Shown here one piece after another: positions 51,546 to 61,033 of a stretch of 64,000 nucleotides of DNA. Origin of the DNA: UBA4582 sp965657335 (GTDB lineage: Bacteria > Pseudomonadota > Gammaproteobacteria > Pseudomonadales > Azotimanducaceae); assembly GCA_965657335.1 (NCBI GenBank), contig CBFHOH010000002.1, positions 62,001 to 126,000 on the forward strand, in the 5' to 3' direction. A model generated the notes under the pieces. It searched no databases. It worked only from the letters and a program-made list of their open reading frames with translations, and was not told the DNA's origin. Made by a program: the position numbers and the translations under genes. Position 1 is the stretch's first letter. The number at the start of each line of letters is the position of its first letter.

Positions 51546-53249
51546 GTGCGACATGAGCAGGCTTACTACGATGAAATTAAGAAAAAATTCGCCGAAGAAC
51601 GGGAAATACGCGTCAACTTTAGACCTGAGGGTACAGCTCAATTCACTTCTGAATTCACTGGTGATCTGGAAAAGTACGCTGTAGACCCCTACGCCGAACA
51701 AGCGATAGCACGCGAACCTATCACTGATACCGTAGAGTGCCTGTTTATCGGTGGCGGGTTTTCCGCCCTTTTGACCTCAGCTCGATTACGGGAGCGTGGG
51801 GTCGAAAGTATTAGAATTGTTGAACGTGGCGCCGACGTTGGCGGCACTTGGTATTGGAATCGATATCCCGGAGTTGCCTGTGACGTTGTATCTTACGACT
51901 ACTTGCCTTTGCTCGATGAAATGGACTACGTGCCAAAAAATCACTATTCCCGTGGCGACGAAATTCTAGAGCATTGCCAAGCGATTGCGAAAAAATATGA
52001 CCTTTACGATCTCGCTGTTTTTCAGACAACCGTCACCTCTACTACCTGGCTAGAAGCAGAACAGATGTGGGAACTGAAAACCGATCGTGGCGACGTAATG
52101 AAAGCGCGCTTCGTCATCTGTGCAAATGGTACGCTGTCAAAGCCTAAACTCGCGAAAATCGATGGTATCAGTGACTTTAAAGGCCATTCTTTCCACACCT
52201 CGCGCTGGGATTACGATTACACAGGGCAGGATCTCTCAAACCTAAAAGACAAAGTGGTTGGCATCGTCGGCACCGGTGCAACGGCCGTCCAAGCTGTCCC
52301 AGGACTTGGCGAATCCGCCAAAGCGCTCTACGTGTTCCAACGGACCCCTTCTTCTATCGATATCCGTAACGACTGGCCTACCGACCCAGAGTGGGCAGCG
52401 AAGCTCAAACCCGGTTGGCAACAGAAGCGACGCGAGCGAAATTTACAAGGACCACAACTGACCGAGGAACAAAAGCAAAAACAGGCTGCTCGCACAAAAG
52501 AAGAAAAACTCCGTCACCAGGAAAACAACAATATCGATTACATGATGCGCATTCATGACCGCATCGAAAAAACGGTAGAAGACCCTCAAACAGCAGACGC
52601 GTTGAAACCCTGGTATATGTTTATGTGCAAACGTCCATGTTTCCATAATGACTATCTGCCAACATTTAACCGTCCGAATGTTCACCTTGTGGATACGCAT
52701 GGCAAGGGAATCACAAAAATTACGGAGAAAGGGCCTGAGTTCGAAGGCGAAGAGTACGATCTCGATCTGCTAATCTTTGCGACAGGTTTTGAAGTGCAGA
52801 AGACGGGCATTTACAACCAGATTATTGGCAAAAACCATCTCGATCTTGAAGACAAATACAGTGACGGTATTCGCACATTGCTAGGTATTCATACCGAAGG
52901 TTTTCCGAATCTCTTTATCATGGGCGGGTACCAAGCCTCATTCCAGTTTAATCTGACTGATATGCTGCAAACTCAAGGCGACCATATCGCCGATTGTATT
53001 GCGTATGCTCGTGAACATGATCACAAAACCATTGAACCGACCGCAGCGTCTGAAGAGTGGTGGGTTCAGGAAGTGATCTCCCACCGAGGCAAGACGAAAA
53101 GGAATGAAGAGTGCACGCCCGGCTATTACAATTTTGAAGGCGAATCGAATAGGCGCCAAGACGGCAACTACAATGGTGGCTTCCTTCAGTATTTCAATCA
53201 CATGGCTGACGTTCGCAGCAAAATGACAGACAGCTTTACATTCGACTAA
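51546..53249 (+). CDS. Baeyer-Villiger monooxygenase (cyclohexanone monooxygenase type)
   Basis: 567-aa FAD/NADPH monooxygenase; opens with GTG at 51546 behind AAGGGG. FAD motif FIGGGFSALLTSARL, GADVGGTWYWNRYPGVACDV, the BVMO fingerprint FKGHSFHTSRWD, and the second Rossmann GIVGTGATAVQAVPGL are all present. The N-terminal extension of about 60 residues is like phenylacetone/cyclohexanone-type BVMOs. It converts a ketone to an ester or lactone. Together with the divergent SDR (alcohol to ketone) it could form an alcohol-ketone-ester route. Confidence 0.94.
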   Translation: MRHEQAYYDEIKKKFAEEREIRVNFRPEGTAQFTSEFTGDLEKYAVDPYAEQAIAREPITDTVECLFIGGGFSALLTSARLRERGVESIRIVERGADVGGTWYWNRYPGVACDVVSYDYLPLLDEMDYVPKNHYSRGDEILEHCQAIAKKYDLYDLAVFQTTVTSTTWLEAEQMWELKTDRGDVMKARFVICANGTLSKPKLAKIDGISDFKGHSFHTSRWDYDYTGQDLSNLKDKVVGIVGTGATAVQAVPGLGESAKALYVFQRTPSSIDIRNDWPTDPEWAAKLKPGWQQKRRERNLQGPQLTEEQKQKQAARTKEEKLRHQENNNIDYMMRIHDRIEKTVEDPQTADALKPWYMFMCKRPCFHNDYLPTFNRPNVHLVDTHGKGITKITEKGPEFEGEEYDLDLLIFATGFEVQKTGIYNQIIGKNHLDLEDKYSDGIRTLLGIHTEGFPNLFIMGGYQASFQFNLTDMLQTQGDHIADCIAYAREHDHKTIEPTAASEEWWVQEVISHRGKTKRNEECTPGYYNFEGESNRRQDGNYNGGFLQYFNHMADVRSKMTDSFTFD

Positions 53250-53334
53250 CCAAAATCGGAACCCCTAATGCGTGCCGTTAGGGATTGAAGTCTCGAGACC
53301 TACTGTTCAAACCTTGGAGCGAGAAAACCCGAGA

Positions 53335-53754
53335 TTAGCCGAGCCCTGAAAAATCAATTGAGAGAAACCGGCCATCACTCGCACGCTCGACGGCGTACAC
53401 CCCTGTCACAACCGATGGGTGTATTCCCCCATAAATATGCGGAAATAGCGGCTTGCTTTCTTCAATAGATACTAATTTACCCGACTTGTTGCCGACTGCT
53501 GCTGCCGGTTCATAACGCACGATTGCGCCACTGTCGTTCAGCTGGTGCTCGGGCATTTCAAGGCAAACCCATTCACCCTTATTCTCTCTGTAAAAGTGGT
53601 TTGCCACATCAAGTAGTTTTGCGGCCTCACCCGTGCCATGGGTAAAACCGTCCTGATCATAGGTAGGCGGGAAATAGGTGATATTTTCAGTCTGCGCTTT
53701 CATCCAGTCGACCTCGAGGGCCAGGTGAAAGATCTTGGTCGTTTTTATGCCCAT
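53335..53754 (-). CDS. DUF952 protein
   Basis: 139 aa from the ATG at 53754 (a GTG lies one codon upstream). The pattern KIFHLALEVDWMKA, DGFTHGTGEAAKLLDVANHFY and the final PLFPHIYGGIHPSVV match DUF952, a family distantly related to ADP-ribosyltransferase-like folds, of unknown function. The DGFIHCS motif of the family is DGFTHGT here. Convergent with the monooxygenase gene; single gene. Confidence 0.85.
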   Translation of the reverse strand: MGIKTTKIFHLALEVDWMKAQTENITYFPPTYDQDGFTHGTGEAAKLLDVANHFYRENKGEWVCLEMPEHQLNDSGAIVRYEPAAAVGNKSGKLVSIEESKPLFPHIYGGIHPSVVTGVYAVERASDGRFLSIDFSGLG

Positions 53755-53923
53755 CACTCCTTGCGCTTGTATTTTTCTAGAAACCTTGCCTGCTTAACGA
53801 AACCCGCATGTATCGTTAGATCGTTCGATCCGTTGATTTTTCGCCGCGTAAGACACTGCGCATCTTAGTCAGCGTTCAAGATTTCGAAGGCGGTTAACCA
53901 TCAATTTGATAGGTTATCCCGCG

Positions 53924-54388
53924 TCAGACTCGCCGATAACCTTTCGCATTTTCGACGACCTTATCAAGGGATGTTAGATCCCCCGAATCAACACTATTAC
54001 CCTGAGGAAATGGCGCCCCCGATGATAGACCAAGCCCTTTAAGCACACGATCGTTTTGGTAGTAACACGCATAGCTCTGAAACAGCAGTTCGTTAAATAT
54101 TTCTGGCTCTGCGACACTAAATTCAACCACCCGTTGATGACGCTCAGCCGCAGACTTGGTAGGAAATTCCGTGTCAAAAAAACCAGTAGCTTCTTTGATA
54201 GCAGAAACGACCTCTGGTGTTTGCGCCTGCAGGTATGAGATCAAATCAAGCTCACCGGCGCCCGGCATCACGCCATCGTCGCTCGCTGGTATTATTTCGT
54301 TAAACAAAATTGAGAGTATTTCCGCTTGCTCAGATGTTAACAGTTGGTCAGATGTAATCACTGGACTGTCGTTAATTGATTCGTTCAT
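53924..54388 (-). CDS. Gluconate 2-dehydrogenase subunit 3-family protein
   Basis: 154-aa small partner of a GMC dehydrogenase. LTSEQAEILSILFNEIIPAS and GAGELDLISYLQ match the family. The Tat leader found in typical periplasmic members is missing, so the complex is probably cytosolic or exported in another way. The gene follows the GMC oxidoreductase by 13 bp on the same strand, which supports a two-subunit enzyme. Confidence 0.85.
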   Translation of the reverse strand: MNESINDSPVITSDQLLTSEQAEILSILFNEIIPASDDGVMPGAGELDLISYLQAQTPEVVSAIKEATGFFDTEFPTKSAAERHQRVVEFSVAEPEIFNELLFQSYACYYQNDRVLKGLGLSSGAPFPQGNSVDSGDLTSLDKVVENAKGYRRV

Positions 54389-54401
54389 TTATCCCCCCTC
54401 T

Positions 54402-56018
54402 TTAGTCGAACAAGTTAGCCAGATTCTTTTTCATCGTATCGGCAATATAAAGTGCCAACGCCTGAATTGTACTGGTGGGATTGACGCCGCCCGCCGTGAC
54501 AAAAATACTGCCATCAACAATGAACAGGTTTTTTACGTCATGGCTCCGCCCCCAGTGGTTCACCACGGAGGTTTTTGGATCTTCACCCATTCTAGCCGTG
54601 CCTAGCAAATGCCATCCTGCAGAACGTATCATGCCATTATTAATAATTTCTTTTGCTCCCGCAGCCGCCATCACCTCTTCTGCACGCGCGAGCCCGTGCG
54701 CTAACATTTTTTGGGAATTTTCACTCAACGTATAGTTGATCTTGGCCGCCGGAATACCATCTGAGTCTTTTAGATCCGGATCAAGCGTTACAGCATTGTG
54801 TTGTTCAGGCAGATCTTCGCATAAGACTGCGATCCCTGCAGTGTGATCAAACATTGCCTGCAACGCTTCGTGATGACCAGCGCCCCATGGAATTCTGCCA
54901 GAGTGATAACCTTGGATCGCGGTATTAAAAGGTCCGGATCCTCGGCTGATCTGCATGTTGTAACCGCGCACAAAGCCCCGGTCCAGGTCGGTCTCATAAA
55001 ATTCCTTACTGAGGATACAACAGCCCGATGGTCCCTTATGACTATCCAGTTTTTCATCGAAGACACCCTGCACATATCCAACAGGATGAAACATAAGGTT
55101 CTTGCCGACTAATCCGCTGTTATTAGCAAGTCCGTTGGGAAATTTTTCTGACACGGAGTTCAACAATATTCTAGGTGTACCTACGCCATTACAGGCCATC
55201 ACGACAACCTCGGCAGCCTGAAAACATTCTTCTCCTGCTTCGTCGTAGTAAATGACGCCGTTCGCCATCCCATCCTCTGAAACAGTCACTTCGCGGACCC
55301 TGCATCTGGTTCGAAGCTCTACACCTTGACGCAGAGCTTCGGGCCAATAGGTGATATCCACACTACTTTTAGCGCCCTGAGAGCATCCCGACATGCAAGG
55401 TCCAAGATTGAGGCACTTGTCTCGCCCCTCATATTGCTGCGAGATGATGGCGCTATCAGATGGCCACCAGTGCCAACCAAGCTTGTCATAGCCACTGGCA
55501 ATTTTGTCTCCTACCAGCCCGAGTGGAATCGGCGGCAACGGAGGTTGTTTCGGCGGGTACATGGGATCCCCTGCCAGCCCTGATACCCCCATCATTCTGT
55601 CATTTTGAGTAAAATAACTGTCCAGCGTGTCATAACTAATTGGCCAGTCATCAGCCACGCCATCGAGACTTTTAACCTTAAAATCGGAGGGATGCAGACG
55701 AGGAAAATGCGCCGCATACATGATGGTTCCCCCGCCAACACCATTGAAATTTACAACATCGATCGGCGAATCATCATTGTTAATTGGGTAATCCGTTTCC
55801 CGCGCCCTGACATTCGGGTTAATGTTATAGGCACCATGTTGCAAAACCTCCCAATTTTTTCCGGTGGTCGGATATTCCGCTGAGTTGCTCCAGTCACCTT
55901 GCTCGAGACAGACAATTCGCATCTTTGTGTCAGCCAAACTCCAAGCGACTGCAGCACCCGAGGCACCCGCACCGATAATTAGCACATCAACTGGCTGATT
56001 GTTTACTGAGTCTGACAT
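54402..56018 (-). CDS. GMC-family FAD oxidoreductase
   Basis: 538-aa flavoprotein. FAD motif VLIIGAGASGAAVAWSLAD at residues 12-30; GVGGGTIMYAAHFPRLHPSD; C-terminal domain WHLLGTARMGEDPKTSVV (catalytic His), and GVNPTSTIQALALYIAD. Related to glucose/choline/sorbitol dehydrogenases that pass electrons to cytochrome or quinone rather than to oxygen. Neither this nor its small subunit has an export signal. Substrate is an alcohol of unknown kind. Confidence 0.92.
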   Translation of the reverse strand: MSDSVNNQPVDVLIIGAGASGAAVAWSLADTKMRIVCLEQGDWSNSAEYPTTGKNWEVLQHGAYNINPNVRARETDYPINNDDSPIDVVNFNGVGGGTIMYAAHFPRLHPSDFKVKSLDGVADDWPISYDTLDSYFTQNDRMMGVSGLAGDPMYPPKQPPLPPIPLGLVGDKIASGYDKLGWHWWPSDSAIISQQYEGRDKCLNLGPCMSGCSQGAKSSVDITYWPEALRQGVELRTRCRVREVTVSEDGMANGVIYYDEAGEECFQAAEVVVMACNGVGTPRILLNSVSEKFPNGLANNSGLVGKNLMFHPVGYVQGVFDEKLDSHKGPSGCCILSKEFYETDLDRGFVRGYNMQISRGSGPFNTAIQGYHSGRIPWGAGHHEALQAMFDHTAGIAVLCEDLPEQHNAVTLDPDLKDSDGIPAAKINYTLSENSQKMLAHGLARAEEVMAAAGAKEIINNGMIRSAGWHLLGTARMGEDPKTSVVNHWGRSHDVKNLFIVDGSIFVTAGGVNPTSTIQALALYIADTMKKNLANLFD

Positions 56019-56057
56019 TTTTCTACTCCTTTGCGATTCATACCTGTGGTGACGAGT

Positions 56058-57776
56058 TCACTTGGGTAAATACCAAATAGGGGAAGCCCACGCGCGTTCC
56101 TGAACGGTCATTTGCGCTGCCGGAAATTCATTACAACGACCTGCTTTTTTACAGTGATAAGCAGACCAGCGAGGAGATGGTGCCTCTATTACACGAGCAT
56201 ACCAAAACGCTGAGGTTGCTCGATTAAATGCAAGGTCCTGCCATGTCGCACAAACATTTAGCGCACCTGAATCAGAATGCCAGACTTCGAACAATGACTC
56301 TTCGAGCTTGCCGTCAACGAGCTCTCCTTTTACTATTTCAATCGATTGTATCGGCGTACGATCATACAGCACGTCAACTTTAAAAAACGCTGAGTCAGCA
56401 GCGACAGCAAACTCTCCGCCCATGTGAACCGTTTGCGCTGGCAAGGCCTTTGAGCCACAGACCAAAGGGGCTGGTGACGCGGTGAAATTCATCGTAATTC
56501 TTGGCCCGCTGGTGGCATACACTTCACGTCGTTTCATCGCTGCAAAAAGACTTGCTCTGGTATTTTGTTCTGCACGCACAGCTGCAAGTCCGCCGGGATT
56601 CCAGTTGACACGGGTCATCGTCCTGTCGAGGTCACCAATACCAAAAACCGAGCCCATCCACCGGTCTTCTTCAACAAACCCAGGCGTGCTGGCGTGTCCA
56701 TCCGTAGAGCCAATTACACCCATTTTTAGCGGGTTTCGTTTCTGTTCACCAGACTTTTCGTAAGCTAACAGCCCCCTCAACAGCAAACCTCTCACATAAC
56801 CTCTGCGCATCGTTTCCCATTCTTGCGCGTTGTAACTTTCAGTCGTCGCGGGCTTGGAACTTTTAGTGAGATAAAGCTCGAAGTTACAGTCTTCATCAGT
56901 CATGCCAAAGGCAGGCAGACATTCACTGTTCCCCTTCTCTTGATGAATTTCAATGAGCGTTTCATATTTCGCCCTAAGCGAGAGTGAACGATCAGATTCC
57001 AGCTCGACATCAAAACTCCTGCCGTCACCCATATTAGAATTATGAGGGATAGCGATAGCTTCACATCCATCTTCGGCTCTACATTGTTTATCCAGTTCAC
57101 GCCAAAGTTTTTCCGGCGTTTCAAAACGCATATAGTCGATTGCCTCATTACTTACCTTATCGTTGGCAAATATTACGTTGCGATGATTGTGACTGTAATC
57201 TGGTGTTGCCGACCACTCAAAACCAACGAAAGAGGTGAAGTTGCAAGGATCATTGGCCTGGTTTGTTTGATGCTGAATCCGCTCCCACTGGCGTTGCTGA
57301 GCCGTTTTACAATACTCAGGGTCTTTTGCACATAACGCTGTTGGCACAGGCTCCGCTTTTGTTATTGTCGGAAGCACATACTCTGCGAACACTTTGCCGC
57401 CCGTCTCAGCGCTGTTATTTTCAGTCATGACATTGCAGTAAGGCTCTTCACTCCACTCTGGATCAGTGCAGATATACAACAGGTCAAACCATTCAGCATG
57501 ATCAGTGACTGACATAAAATCGAGAGGGCGGTCCAGCTGAACAGGCATGGAGTCGGCAAGTTTTGCGGGTTCTCCCCGTGCAAAAGCATACGCTTCTGCC
57601 GGCGTTCGCATCGTACCGTAACCCCATGCATCTAGCGAGTAGGCAGAGTGGACATGCAAATCGCCCCAGTAAACGTTTTTGTTCCCAGCCTGATAGTAGG
57701 AACAATTTTCAGTTTCAGAGCCAACGGCAGACCCCGATACAAGCATGATGAAAAACCACCAACGCACTCTACTCAT
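56058..57776 (-). CDS. Secreted DUF3604 protein
   Basis: 572 aa with a signal peptide (MSRVRWWFFIMLVSGSAVGS). DUF3604 proteins resemble PHP-type metal-dependent phosphoesterases: NVYWGDLHVHSAYSLDAWGY (HxH), SVTDHAEWFDLLY, IPHNSNMGDGRSF and GVIGSTDGHASTPGF provide likely metal ligands. It ends CPNEFPAAQMTVQERAWASPIW-like, typical of the family. It is 39 bp upstream of the GMC gene on the same strand, so DUF3604-GMC-subunit 3 is a probable operon. Biochemical role unknown. Confidence 0.9.
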   Translation of the reverse strand: MSRVRWWFFIMLVSGSAVGSETENCSYYQAGNKNVYWGDLHVHSAYSLDAWGYGTMRTPAEAYAFARGEPAKLADSMPVQLDRPLDFMSVTDHAEWFDLLYICTDPEWSEEPYCNVMTENNSAETGGKVFAEYVLPTITKAEPVPTALCAKDPEYCKTAQQRQWERIQHQTNQANDPCNFTSFVGFEWSATPDYSHNHRNVIFANDKVSNEAIDYMRFETPEKLWRELDKQCRAEDGCEAIAIPHNSNMGDGRSFDVELESDRSLSLRAKYETLIEIHQEKGNSECLPAFGMTDEDCNFELYLTKSSKPATTESYNAQEWETMRRGYVRGLLLRGLLAYEKSGEQKRNPLKMGVIGSTDGHASTPGFVEEDRWMGSVFGIGDLDRTMTRVNWNPGGLAAVRAEQNTRASLFAAMKRREVYATSGPRITMNFTASPAPLVCGSKALPAQTVHMGGEFAVAADSAFFKVDVLYDRTPIQSIEIVKGELVDGKLEESLFEVWHSDSGALNVCATWQDLAFNRATSAFWYARVIEAPSPRWSAYHCKKAGRCNEFPAAQMTVQERAWASPIWYLPK

Positions 57777-57963
57777 CTCAATTTTACCGTGATTTTTGTC
57801 TGAATATGACTGAGTAAGCCGAGCAAATCAATGTAAATTCTGTTGACAGAAAAACTGGGTTAATTTTGTGACACGGCGTACCCGGTGAAAAAGTTTTACT
57901 TAGAAAAAAAATGTGGATAATCAAAGCTGCAAGTTATCTACGAATTTACTGGAGGCGGCACCT

Positions 57964-59148
57964 ATGCCCTGCAGAATTGTGTTGTTCGTTTTGCTTTTGA
58001 GCTTGCTTGAAAGCTGCGCCGTCAACACACTCACCAAGAAAGAGTTGTCAGCACAACCAACGTTCGACTACACGAGTCATGCCCTGTTTGGTAAGCAACC
58101 GAATATCACTCCGCCGCACTCACTTCATGATTTAACAACAGCACAATATCAGGCTTTTGATCAATACTTTAACGCGCCGATAAACCGAAAGTATTCGCCG
58201 TACCAGCGGCTATATAATTATCTTAAAGAAAGTACAAAGAAGTTTTCTTATCTTGATGAAACGCTCACTGCGACAGAAGCGCTAGAGCGACAGCAGGGCA
58301 ACTGCATGTCCCTCGCAATGTTAACGACAGCACTCGCTAATCGGGCAGGCATCAGCGTTGGCTATCAGCTAATGGATGACTCGCCAGTATTCGAGCAAGG
58401 AAAAAATGTCATCCTCAAAGGCGTTCACGTCCGAACAAAATTGTTTGAACCAATTCCCGAGCCCGACAAAAACATTACGTTTTTTTCTAGGCAGGGCATT
58501 ATTATCGACTACTTTCCAAATGGAACCAGCCGCTTTGTTGGTAACCTACGCGCCTCGGAATACATTTCTAGGTACTACCTTAACAAAACAACTGAGGCAA
58601 TAGAGTCAACAGATTTTAATCTCGCCTACTGGCTTGTACTGGAGGCGCTTAAATTAGACAAAGTCAGCGTTTCTGCATTTAACATGCTGGCAATCATCTA
58701 TAAAAAGATTGGTGCATTCGATAAAGCAGAGGCGATTTATCAATACGGCATTGCTTCTTTGCCTGCCCCACTTACCTTAATGAAGAACTATCAGTTGCTG
58801 TTGGTGCAGCAACTTCGGCTGGATGAAGCGAAAATTATAGAAACCCAACTTAATCAGCATGATGACCCAAGCCCATACCGCTGGCGAAGACTGGCCTTTA
58901 TTGCGCTAGAAACAGGTCGTTACGATGATGCCGTAAACTACTACAAGCGAGCCATTAAACGTGCGCCCAACACCCACGAATTACATTATCAACTCGCTCG
59001 AGCATATTCCCATCTAGGTAAATCAGCAGAAAGCAAAACCCAGCTCGAACTTGCGATGGACAACACGCAAAATGAGGAAAAACGCGCATTGTATGAAATG
59101 AAATTGCGAGCTTATTCAAGCGCGTTAGAGGCCCAAGACAATCCATAG
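57964..59148 (+). CDS. Lipoprotein with transglutaminase-like and TPR domains
   Basis: 394 aa from the ATG at 57964 with GGAGG upstream. The leader RIVLFVLLLSLLESC is a lipoprotein signal with C at residue 18 or so. Residues about 80-180 contain ERQQGNCMSLAMLTTALANR, which resembles the Cys region of transglutaminase-like folds. The rest (about 225-385) has TPR-like helix pairs, for example AFNMLAIIYKKIGAFDKAEA, RRLAFIALETGRYDDAVNYY and LHYQLARAYSHLGKSAESK. It stands alone, divergent from the DUF3604 gene. Role may be envelope scaffold or peptidase; unknown. Confidence 0.85.
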   Translation: MPCRIVLFVLLLSLLESCAVNTLTKKELSAQPTFDYTSHALFGKQPNITPPHSLHDLTTAQYQAFDQYFNAPINRKYSPYQRLYNYLKESTKKFSYLDETLTATEALERQQGNCMSLAMLTTALANRAGISVGYQLMDDSPVFEQGKNVILKGVHVRTKLFEPIPEPDKNITFFSRQGIIIDYFPNGTSRFVGNLRASEYISRYYLNKTTEAIESTDFNLAYWLVLEALKLDKVSVSAFNMLAIIYKKIGAFDKAEAIYQYGIASLPAPLTLMKNYQLLLVQQLRLDEAKIIETQLNQHDDPSPYRWRRLAFIALETGRYDDAVNYYKRAIKRAPNTHELHYQLARAYSHLGKSAESKTQLELAMDNTQNEEKRALYEMKLRAYSSALEAQDNP

Positions 59149-59358
59149 TGGCAGCCTTTAATTACTTTGCTGCTTTGTCTCTCTCCCGGGCAGTTAACGC
59201 CAACTTCTAGATAGCGCTACGAGCGAGGGACGATGAACAGTAGAGCCGATAACGGTATACTCGGGAGCAGGAGGCTGTTCAGCAGATCGTAGATCCTGAT
59301 ATTCTTCTTATTAACGCTGTCCAACCTGCGCCTCAACATCAGTCAAAAGAAGAGCAAC

Positions 59359-59793
59359 ATGCCTGCAGTAAACAATTTTTTCGCCAATTTTGATGACAAC
59401 CCTTTTCATCAATACCTCGGACTCACCCTTGTAGACACTCGCGAAGACTTTGCACGGCTTCGACTTGCTATCAAAGACACTACTCCCACCGGGATTGGTG
59501 GCAGCGTCAATGGCGGGGTGATTTCAACAATGGTAGATATGGCTGCCGTACCGGCAGTGTTTAGCAATCTAAGGGAAGGCAGTGAACCCGCAGGCACGGC
59601 AGATTTACAGGTAACTTACCTGCGGCAAGCGCACGGTGAATGGATAGATGCTGAAGCTCGCGTTATTAAACGCGGTCGCCAGCTTTGCACAATTGAAGTA
59701 GAGATCAAAAGTGACACCGGTATCGTTTGCGCAAAAGGGCGGGTTCTTTATGCGCTAAGAGCTTCGGCGCCAGCCATGTTGAAAGATGGGTAA
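59359..59793 (+). CDS. PaaI-family hotdog thioesterase
   Basis: 144-aa hotdog-fold protein. PFHQYLGLTLVDTREDFARL, then the acyl-CoA thioesterase signature GGSVNGGVISTMVDMAAVPA and LQVTYLRQAHGEWIDAEARV. Such enzymes hydrolyse aryl- or acyl-CoA. The conserved Asp in the central helix (TMVDMA) fits a catalytic residue of the PaaI class. Single gene. Confidence 0.9.
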   Translation: MPAVNNFFANFDDNPFHQYLGLTLVDTREDFARLRLAIKDTTPTGIGGSVNGGVISTMVDMAAVPAVFSNLREGSEPAGTADLQVTYLRQAHGEWIDAEARVIKRGRQLCTIEVEIKSDTGIVCAKGRVLYALRASAPAMLKDG

Positions 59794-60001
59794 ACACGCA
59801 GACAAAGCAAACCGCTGGCAAAGATTGACACGCTTGCAGCTCATTCGTTCGACAAAAGAGGAAATCTGTCACCGTTCTTACTGAATTTTCGACCCGATGT
59901 GTCATAGCACCGCAAATTGATAAAATAATTCGACAGTAGCCGAAGTTGAATACGCTGCTACAATACACCTTTCGTCACACTCACCAATCGAACAAGCGTT
60001 A

Positions 60002-61033
60002 ATGCCTCTCCCGCCTCTCCCTACCAGCGAATCTGAACCCTACCGCGATGCATTACGGCACGCTATCCGAAGCAGCGAAGCGCTGCTTGAATTCGTAGGC
60101 GTCAAATCCCCGCTCTTACCGCCTGACGTGCCCCAGAAGCCTGATTTTCCCGTGCTGGTACCAAGGGGATTCGCTGCGCGTATGAGATATGGTGATCCCA
60201 AAGACCCGTTATTGCGACAAGTGCTTGCGATTCATGATGAAAGCCTAGACGCGCCAGGCTTCGTCAACGACCCACTGGCTGAAGCGCAGACTGAAACAGA
60301 CCTTATTCCGGCGCCAGCGTTGATTAAAAAGTATGAAGGTAGAGCGCTTTTGATCACCACCAGCGGTTGCGCGATAAACTGCCGTTATTGCTTTCGACGA
60401 CACTTCCCCTACGCAGAGCACAGGGACCTTAAACACACGCAAGCACTTGCCGCGATTTCAGCAGACGCAAGTGTTTCCGAAATCATTCTATCCGGTGGTG
60501 ATCCGTTGCTGCTCGATGATCATGCACTGGCGACCCTCTTAACAAAACTTGAGGCGATACCCCATCTCAAAAGATTGCGTATCCATAGCAGGATTCCGAT
60601 TGTGCTGCCCGAACGAATCACGTCTCAACTATTGTCGTTGCTGAAAAAAACAACACTGCGGACAGCGCTCGTAATACACGCCAACCACCCAAACGAGCTT
60701 AACAACCAAACTGCGAGCGCTCTCATCAATATAAAACAAGCAGATGTGCTGTTATTGAACCAGTCTGTCTTACTAAAAGGGGTCAACGACGATGCTTCCG
60801 TGCAGATAGCGTTAACCGAAAAATTATACGATCAAGGCGTTCTACCTTATTATTTGCATATGCCTGACCCGGTCGCAGGCACCTCACACTTCGACGTCAA
60901 TGACGCAGATGCCAAAATGATTTACAGCAAAATGCAGGCGAAGCTACCAGGTTATCTTTTACCTCGCCTAGTCCGTGAAATACCTGGTGAACATTCGAAA
61001 CATCTGTTGGATATACAGCTTAACGATGAATGA
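60002..61033 (+). CDS. epmB: EF-P beta-lysylation radical SAM enzyme
   Basis: 343-aa lysine 2,3-aminomutase-like radical SAM enzyme. The [4Fe-4S] motif CxxxCxxC is C123, C127, C130 in SGCAINCRYCFRRHFPY; SEIILSGGDPLLLDD and LRIHSRIPIVLPERI are SAM and substrate elements; YYLHMPDPVAGTSHFDV holds the region near the PLP site. In gammaproteobacteria EpmB makes (R)-beta-lysine for modification of elongation factor P. The efp gene is not adjacent here. It overlaps pabBC by 8 bp. Confidence 0.92.
   Translation: MPLPPLPTSESEPYRDALRHAIRSSEALLEFVGVKSPLLPPDVPQKPDFPVLVPRGFAARMRYGDPKDPLLRQVLAIHDESLDAPGFVNDPLAEAQTETDLIPAPALIKKYEGRALLITTSGCAINCRYCFRRHFPYAEHRDLKHTQALAAISADASVSEIILSGGDPLLLDDHALATLLTKLEAIPHLKRLRIHSRIPIVLPERITSQLLSLLKKTTLRTALVIHANHPNELNNQTASALINIKQADVLLLNQSVLLKGVNDDASVQIALTEKLYDQGVLPYYLHMPDPVAGTSHFDVNDADAKMIYSKMQAKLPGYLLPRLVREIPGEHSKHLLDIQLNDE

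Noticed and set aside
53263..53283. CCCTAA/TTAGGG inverted repeat after the Baeyer-Villiger gene
   Set aside because: Only 6 bp with a 9-nt loop and no T tract; not supported as a terminator.
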